Shown here: positions 58,173 through 64,000 of the stretch, piece by piece
How the letters are laid out: every line of letters begins with the position of its first letter
How positions within the stretch are numbered: the first letter of the stretch is position 1
From: Gigaspora rosea
Taxonomy: Eukaryota; Glomeromycota; Glomeromycetes; Diversisporales; Gigasporaceae
Direction: 5' to 3'
DNA: 64,000 bases
Assembly: GCA_003550325.1 (NCBI GenBank)
Contig: QKWP01000199.1
Span: 244,346 to 308,345 of the forward strand
Made by a program: the position numbers and the translations under genes
Notes under the pieces: generated by a model
What the model was told of the DNA's origin: nothing
Databases searched by the model: none
The model's input: the letters and a program-made list of their open reading frames with translations, nothing else

Positions 58173-61100
58173 AAATCATTATATTGCAATGTATATTATT
58201 TTATTTTTATAATCGTATTAATATTGATAGCGGATGCACTAGATACAAAACTTATATACAAAAAAGGACTTGCATTAGTTGTCAAAAGTGTTTATACTGT
58301 GGAGGTGATTTGCAATACAAAAATGCAAATGTAATATTACAAAACCACTCATAGAGACAATCGAACTGAAGCTGTCAAATATGCGTATACATTAATTTTT
58401 ATGTCCAATTGGACAAAAGATCAAGTTTCTTTTGCTTGAAAAAAAAATATTGCATTATAATTATTAAATAACTCTAAAGGATTTAATTGGCTATCAAGAT
58501 TAAATACAATAAATAAAATTTATTCAGCAACTCTAAATCGATAAAAGTTTTCTTTAAGAGGTGTGTTAAAGCACTGTAGTTTATAATTGATCAATAGTTA
58601 ATTTACTGTATAAAGCAAATTATAAGGGAGTTGGAGGTATTGTGGCCAAGTTAAAGTTTTTACTTATAAAATTTTTTAATAAGCAAATTAATTTTTGTAG
58701 AATTTTTATAATTTGAACTATATTTAATAAAAAATATATTATTGTAAAAAAATCTTTATATTATATATAGTTTTAGAAGGACTCCGAATAATCTATATGA
58801 GGTTATATTTGAAGATCATATAAAAAATTTTTTTCATTAGCGGTTTTAAATTAAAGTTATTAGCAAAATTTTAAGTATCAGATAAACTTTTTTGCCCAAA
58901 TTAGCTATTTTTTAAATATAATATAATTTAAAAAAATAAAATTTATTAAATTTTTTTATTATTGCATTTTAAATTTAATTTAGCCAAAAATAGAATTTAA
59001 AAATTGATTTTATTTATTTTAATATATAAGTATTTATTAAATATTAATAATTATTCAAATTTATTAATTAAAGATATAATCTAATAACTATAGATCTAGT
59101 TTAGATATTATTTTAACTTGATTTTATATAATATTCAAAATGATCTATAATGAATATTCGTTTTTAATTGTAGATTTACAGAACCAACCTACATACTATA
59201 TAGCTTCATTAAGCGTTAGACTTGTCATTAAACTACAGGTTAAAATTTGTTAATACATAAATATACATAAACCAAGACACTGGTTGAACATATAAAAATC
59301 GTTTTGGTCAACTGTAAGTAAATATTAGGCTAAAAAATTAAATTTGTCTATATAAAAAATTTGACCCAATTTCAGATATATTAATGACAATCATCATGAA
59401 TGTCCAGCAAAGTTCGTCCACAAAATCCAGCACTTTATTGGATACCACAGTTGCTATGTTTTATATATAGACATAGCAGCCATTAAATTGATAGATTATT
59501 AACACATCTACCCCGCATATATCATCTACTTCGAACGAATTGTTGCCTATGAAAATGAATTGCACAGAGAAACTGAATACATATTCAGAAGCTTCACTTT
59601 TCGCTCTATATACTTTCAAAATTTCTGTTATGCCAATACAAAGAACCTTAAAGGTATTGGCTTGAATTTCGAGTTATACTAAAGATCGAAATTTTTTAGT
59701 ATTTAGACATTCATTATAACGAATTTCACGAGTCACGAAGCTATACTCTTGCGAATTAATAAAGGGTTGAAGAAGAAAATATGTAATACAAGGCAATAAA
59801 GATCGATTCAATATAATGGATAAAAAAAACGAAGCATGTATCAATAAAGAATTATCTTTATAAATATCAATAAAAAAGATTAATGAAATATCAATGTGAT
59901 TATTAATAAGTATTGTTATCGTCATTGATTAAATGCGAAATTATTATTGTCGTTATTAATAAATTATATAATACGTGATTATTATCATTAGCTTATTACA
60001 TTGCTGTGGTCTCATGTAGAGATGAGTTTCATGTGTGCGCATGAATTCCCAATCATGCGCATGAATGTGCATTAATGTGCATGTTTTCGAATCATGCGCA
60101 TTTTATCCCATCAAAATTTTATATAGAAAAATTAAATATAAAATAAGTATAATTAACATTCTAATCTATCTATATACTTCAATTCTGGGTCTGTTCGCTT
60201 TAATATTTTTGATTGGTCGCATCCGAAAAATGTGACCTAAATGTAGGAAAACTAACAGAATATGACTATTATCATGGTCAAGTAATTATTATAACATTCG
60301 AGAAATTATTATATCATTTTTTTAATGCCTTATTGACGCACTTAAACAACACAAAATTGTGAATGTGAATTTTCCAAATTTACTTTTGTTGTTTGATTGC
60401 CTAATAGTTATTTTAGGCTAAAAAAATTCACGAATGTGAAAACGGTTTGTATAATGGCCTCAAGTTCAAGAATAAGGGCAAGTGCAAGAACAGACAAATG
60501 CTACGCTATAGATAAAACATATGATATATGATTAATAAAAAAAATAGTAAATATACTGTATTAGCGAATATCAAAAAAAGTTACATTCAACAAAAATTTA
60601 ATGATTGATTTCTAGAAATTTTGGTCAGAATTTTTGCCGCCCAGATTATCTGATAATCAACTAATTTTCTCAGTGACTCATCGATCTACCAACCAATAAA
60701 ATTACGGATATGTTCAGAAGGTGTTCAATGGGCTAAAACAGTGCTAAAACTAATATAGCAATATAAGGTTTTCTCTTTGCAACGCTTATTTTAAAAATTT
60801 GCATTCACCAATAAAACTAAGCTGCATACTATCTGTTATTGAAGTAATGAGATTTGTAACAAATTTCTTATACTGATTCAAACTAATCCCCTATATATTG
60901 CAATTACTGGTATAGTGAACAAATTTTGTAATAAAATTTTTTTATAAAACCTCATATAAAATCACAATAATTCTTATAAAAACTGGCTCAACCATACTGA
61001 AATAGAGAGTGAATACTGTGGCAGAATTTTATAATAACATAATTTTAATTCTCAATCTAAACCATATACTATAGTTAATAGAATAGTATGTTCAATAACA

Positions 61101-61430
61101 GAATTTTTTGTAATGATTCCATGCAAACTAACTCAGCATATTTATGAATATTATATAATATGAATTTACAGATTTTAACTAAGATTCAAAGTTTTATACA
61201 AAGTTCCCGTAGCAGAGCCACGGATCAGGTGTCAAATTATATAAGATAAGCAGCGATGAAGTTTACAATTAGCAAATTTGTAAAAATTTATATATATATA
61301 TAGGCAAAATCTGATTAAGAAAGTCCAGTTCTGGATAGTCTAAAGAGTTGAGTATTTTCTGAATTAATTTCCACAAACAGTAATTATTAACTTCATCAAA
61401 ATGTCAATGAGAATGAAAATAACCTCCATG
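58173..61430. other. AT-rich noncoding region
   Basis: No supported gene. Repeated ATGCGCATGAATGTGCAT text at 60035-60110, and a stretch near 60198-60240 (TTTGATTGG(T/C)CGCATCC) shared with 46463-46505. A segment near 58780-58815 (AATAATCTATATGAGGT) has an inverted match at 63170-63205. Confidence 0.5.
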
Positions 61431-62660
61431 GGAAATGCTTACGCCGACAATTGCATACTCAATTGCAACAGGTACAATTCGCTATCCAACCCTTCCTCCT
61501 GACCCTCTGCGCAGATTTCATTTACTGGGAATCGAACCAGCATTTGAGGGTTGATTTTAGATATGCACACCCATACCCTAACCTTAATTTAACTAGGAAA
61601 TTTAGAATACATGCGAAGTGATGGTAGATCACATGATCGAAAGTGAAGCAGTCACACGACTGACGCCGCTACACTCTGCATATGAAGATCACACGGCAAT
61701 AACCCAGATGATTGAAAGCTAAAAATCAATTCAATATGCAAACACATAACAACACATGCTAGCAAGTAAATAGAAAGGGGCCGGGTACCATGGTCACAGG
61801 AAAGTGTAAGTTGTATTTAAACCGGGTAAAGAAAGTATCGAGTCTAGTAGTCTTGGCCTGAATGGTCAGAGCTCCACCCCACCCGCCTGCCGAATGGACG
61901 ACCATGTACCATTTCTCTCTACATACCATTTCTCTCTGCATGCACATATTTTTGGTTTCGCAACTGTCACTATGATCTCATAGCTGGCTTGCTTAAATGA
62001 GCGGGAAACCACTGGCAATTCAAGCATATGGCGATTCCCAGCACAACGTTTTTTGCATTCTCTCGGAACGTCATTGCCGTTCTGACCAGCCCCAGTCAAT
62101 CACTTGCTTCATGATTATGTACTAGTCACATTTCAATTGCTTCAGTAAATTTGTCACTCGACCCATTTCCATACAATAATGAAATACATGTATGAGATTT
62201 TCTTCACTAGTCACGTAGTCTGCAGACAGTTCATAACATCGGGTCAGGTGCCAAACTTAAATTTCTAGATTCTCGGTCGTCAATTTCTTACAAATTCTAG
62301 TAAATCCGCCACTAACCATGCAACTATCCATGTGAGTCAGCCTAGTGGTGGGTGGGTGGGTACTATCGATGAAGCTAGACTATTGTCGAGCTAACAGCAA
62401 AGACAAAAGAGGTAGAACAATTTCTATCTTTACCCCTCTTAAATAGCCACTCCTTATGACCTCATACTTACTCAACCATCTGTTAACTCTTAACAATACA
62501 TCATACATATCTCACTCTTAAATCCATCACCTCTGTCATCAAATACTTAAAATTTACTCATAGATTACCTGCATCAAGGACCTGGATCATAGTCGCATGA
62601 CAAAAGGATGCCCGTGACTTTGTTCACGGCATCAACAAATCATTTTTGGCCTAAAAAAAA
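61431..62660. other. GC-richer intergenic patch with tRNA-like B box
   Basis: Base composition is clearly less AT-rich than the neighbours. A perfect B-box consensus (GGTTCGATTCC, minus strand, near 61522-61532) occurs without a properly spaced A box. AGCTGGCTTGCTT and GCGGGAAACCACTGGC at 61980-62015 match the B repeat of the retrotransposon. ORFs of 60-77 codons on the minus strand show no known motif. It may be fragments of SINE and retrotransposon ends. Confidence 0.4.
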
Positions 62661-63291
62661 CATGCTGACATAGCCCAATAGCCAATGTGTAATGCAATGC
62701 TTTTCATTTAAATTCAGTTTCACTTACAATATATATACTAATTAATGATATGCTACACAAGGTTCACAGAATTTGCGTGATGCTTGACCTTGTTTTTTTA
62801 AAAAGTATATACTTATTTCATCATTGCTTATTTACGAATTATTATAATGAAATTAATTTATAAAAAAATTTAATTTAAAAAGTACGCCTCTACATGGCGT
62901 TCTCTGTGGAAAATTGTGGAGGTTAGATTAAAACAAAAAAAAATTATTATTAATTTTATTTGATATCATATACTGATTGTTAATTTTGGAGCCTCTATTA
63001 CCAGAAAATTAAATATAAGATCCGCAAAAAAACTACTATTAGCAAAATTTTAAATATAGTCAAAGAGCTGATTATCCGTTTTGAAATATAACCTTTACAC
63101 CCAATACCTTAAATACAAATATAACCTTTTATTAAAAAAAGGGTTCCATTAGTATTTTTTCAAATATGACCTCATATAGATTATTTGGGGTCCTGTTTTA
63201 GATATAAATAATTAGAACACAAATATAATATAAAAACTAAATTCTAGAAGAGAGAGGGTATTGTGGCCAATTATTTGATAACGAATAATTT

Positions 63292-63737
63292 TTGATCTAC
63301 TGGTCCATTTTGGATGATTTTACTACCAAAATGACTATCTCAGAGAAACGATTCTAACAAGGGCAGTGTCATTAATCACCTGATTATTTTTTATCAGAGG
63401 CCTACCCCTCTCCCTCTTTCTTAATATATAAGTAGTCAGGTTCTTATATATAATTTTAACTTTTTTTACCCCCTCCCCCCTAAAAAATCACCTGATTTTT
63501 GTTACTTCCCCAAGTACAAAATCGTTAAAATCCAATTACGGAATCCCAAGATCATTAAAGGTAAATATGTAAAAATTTTGCAAATTTACTAATATAATTT
63601 TATATATAAGATAAATCTATATCGATTTCAGGACCTCATGATTGGATTTTGATGATTTTATGCTTGTTAGAATCGTCTTACTGAGACAGTCATTTTGGTG
63701 GTAAAATTGTCCAAAATGGACTAGTGGATCAGAAGTT
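63292..63737. mobile_element. MITE with ~70-bp TIRs (TTGATCTACTGGTCCATTTT)
   Basis: The left arm starts GATC(T)ACTGGTCCATTTTGG and ends GATTCTAACAAG; the right arm is its inverted, slightly diverged copy ending CCAAAATGGACTAGTGGATC. Shared inner text includes CCAAAATGACT. The middle holds CT-rich sequence. No ORF, TSD not resolved. Confidence 0.7.
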
Positions 63738-63789
63738 ATTAACTATTAAATATTATATCTATTTAATAATAACATCGGGGAAGTTTTTA

Positions 63790-63955
63790 TAGTGCAGATC
63801 TGCGCAGATTTTTAAAAAAAACAATTATCAAAAATTAATGCAGATCTGCGACCCTGCCGGCGATCGTTGAAGAAATTTTTTTTTATTTTTTGCGCAGATT
63901 TAATTTTCTGCGCAGATTTTTAACAATTAACAATTCAATAATCTGTGCAGATTGT
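63790..63955. repeat. CTGCGCAGAT repeat cluster
   Basis: Six TCTGCGCAGAT or TCTGYGCAGAT half-palindromes, some paired (GCAGATCTGC). The window ends before any partner can be seen. Confidence 0.6.
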
Positions 63956-64000
63956 AAAAATAAAAAAAAAATTAACAAAAAGCGAATAATAAAAAATTAC

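Noticed and set aside
61759..62099. Two overlapping minus-strand ORFs (62 and 77 codons)
   Set aside because: They share the same GC-richer sequence in different frames, and part of it matches retrotransposon repeat B; no domain seen.

Overview
The window looks like a repeat-dominated segment of a eukaryotic genome, most likely an arbuscular mycorrhizal fungus of the Rhizophagus irregularis type (Glomeromycotina). The reasons are very high A+T, short GT-AG introns, TPR-plus-tyrosine-kinase-like (TKL) kinase genes, a BTB/BACK pseudogene written in the style of that lineage, TTAGGG-like interstitial repeats, and dense TIR transposons. No bacterial operon, rRNA or convincing functional tRNA was seen. 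The organism call is inference from family style; no database search was possible.

Layout. 1-3.5 kb: one hypothetical gene (1536-2144), a small companion ORF, and GGTTTCGG-type repeats. 3.5-14 kb: mostly AT-rich noncoding DNA with faint gene remnants (8.5-9.3 kb). 14-15.7 kb: three TIR elements, including a hAT-like element with an 8-bp target-site duplication (TSD) and a broken BED zinc-finger ORF. 16.3-21.8 kb: segmental copy A with a TPR-kinase gene on the minus strand. 22-26.5 kb: noncoding DNA, a TTAA-flanked MITE and telomere-like repeats. 26.5-31.2 kb: a TIR element into which a complete pogo-like transposon (27065-29781) has inserted; its three-exon transposase is the best-preserved gene of the window. 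31.4-33.9 kb: another TIR element carrying a nested hAT-like element. 34.3-37.8 kb: segmental copy C (5' flank only) with two insertions. 37.9-43.5 kb: segmental copy B with a second TPR-kinase gene and one TA-flanked insertion. 44-48 kb: two more hAT-like elements, a nested TA MITE and a possible solo LTR. 48-56.7 kb: a decayed tyrosine-recombinase retrotransposon whose repeats follow the order A1-ORFs-B1-A2-B2. Its A2 repeat is split by a hAT-like element that holds a pogo-like TIR element carrying a BTB/BACK pseudogene with its intron. 56.9-58.2 kb: a second TTAA MITE and a tRNA-headed SINE. 58.2-64 kb: mostly noncoding DNA, a GC-richer patch and terminal MITEs.

The most useful property of the window is internal comparison. 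The three segmental copies (A, B, C), the duplicated A and B repeats of the retrotransposon, and a duplicated promoter-like stretch (13.1 and 31.2 kb) supply empty sites for several insertions, so element ends and TSDs can be read directly. Only the pogo transposase appears intact. Both TPR-kinase genes carry single-base indels that could be real decay or assembly error; an N with an exact ~95-bp duplication sits at the 3' end of copy A.
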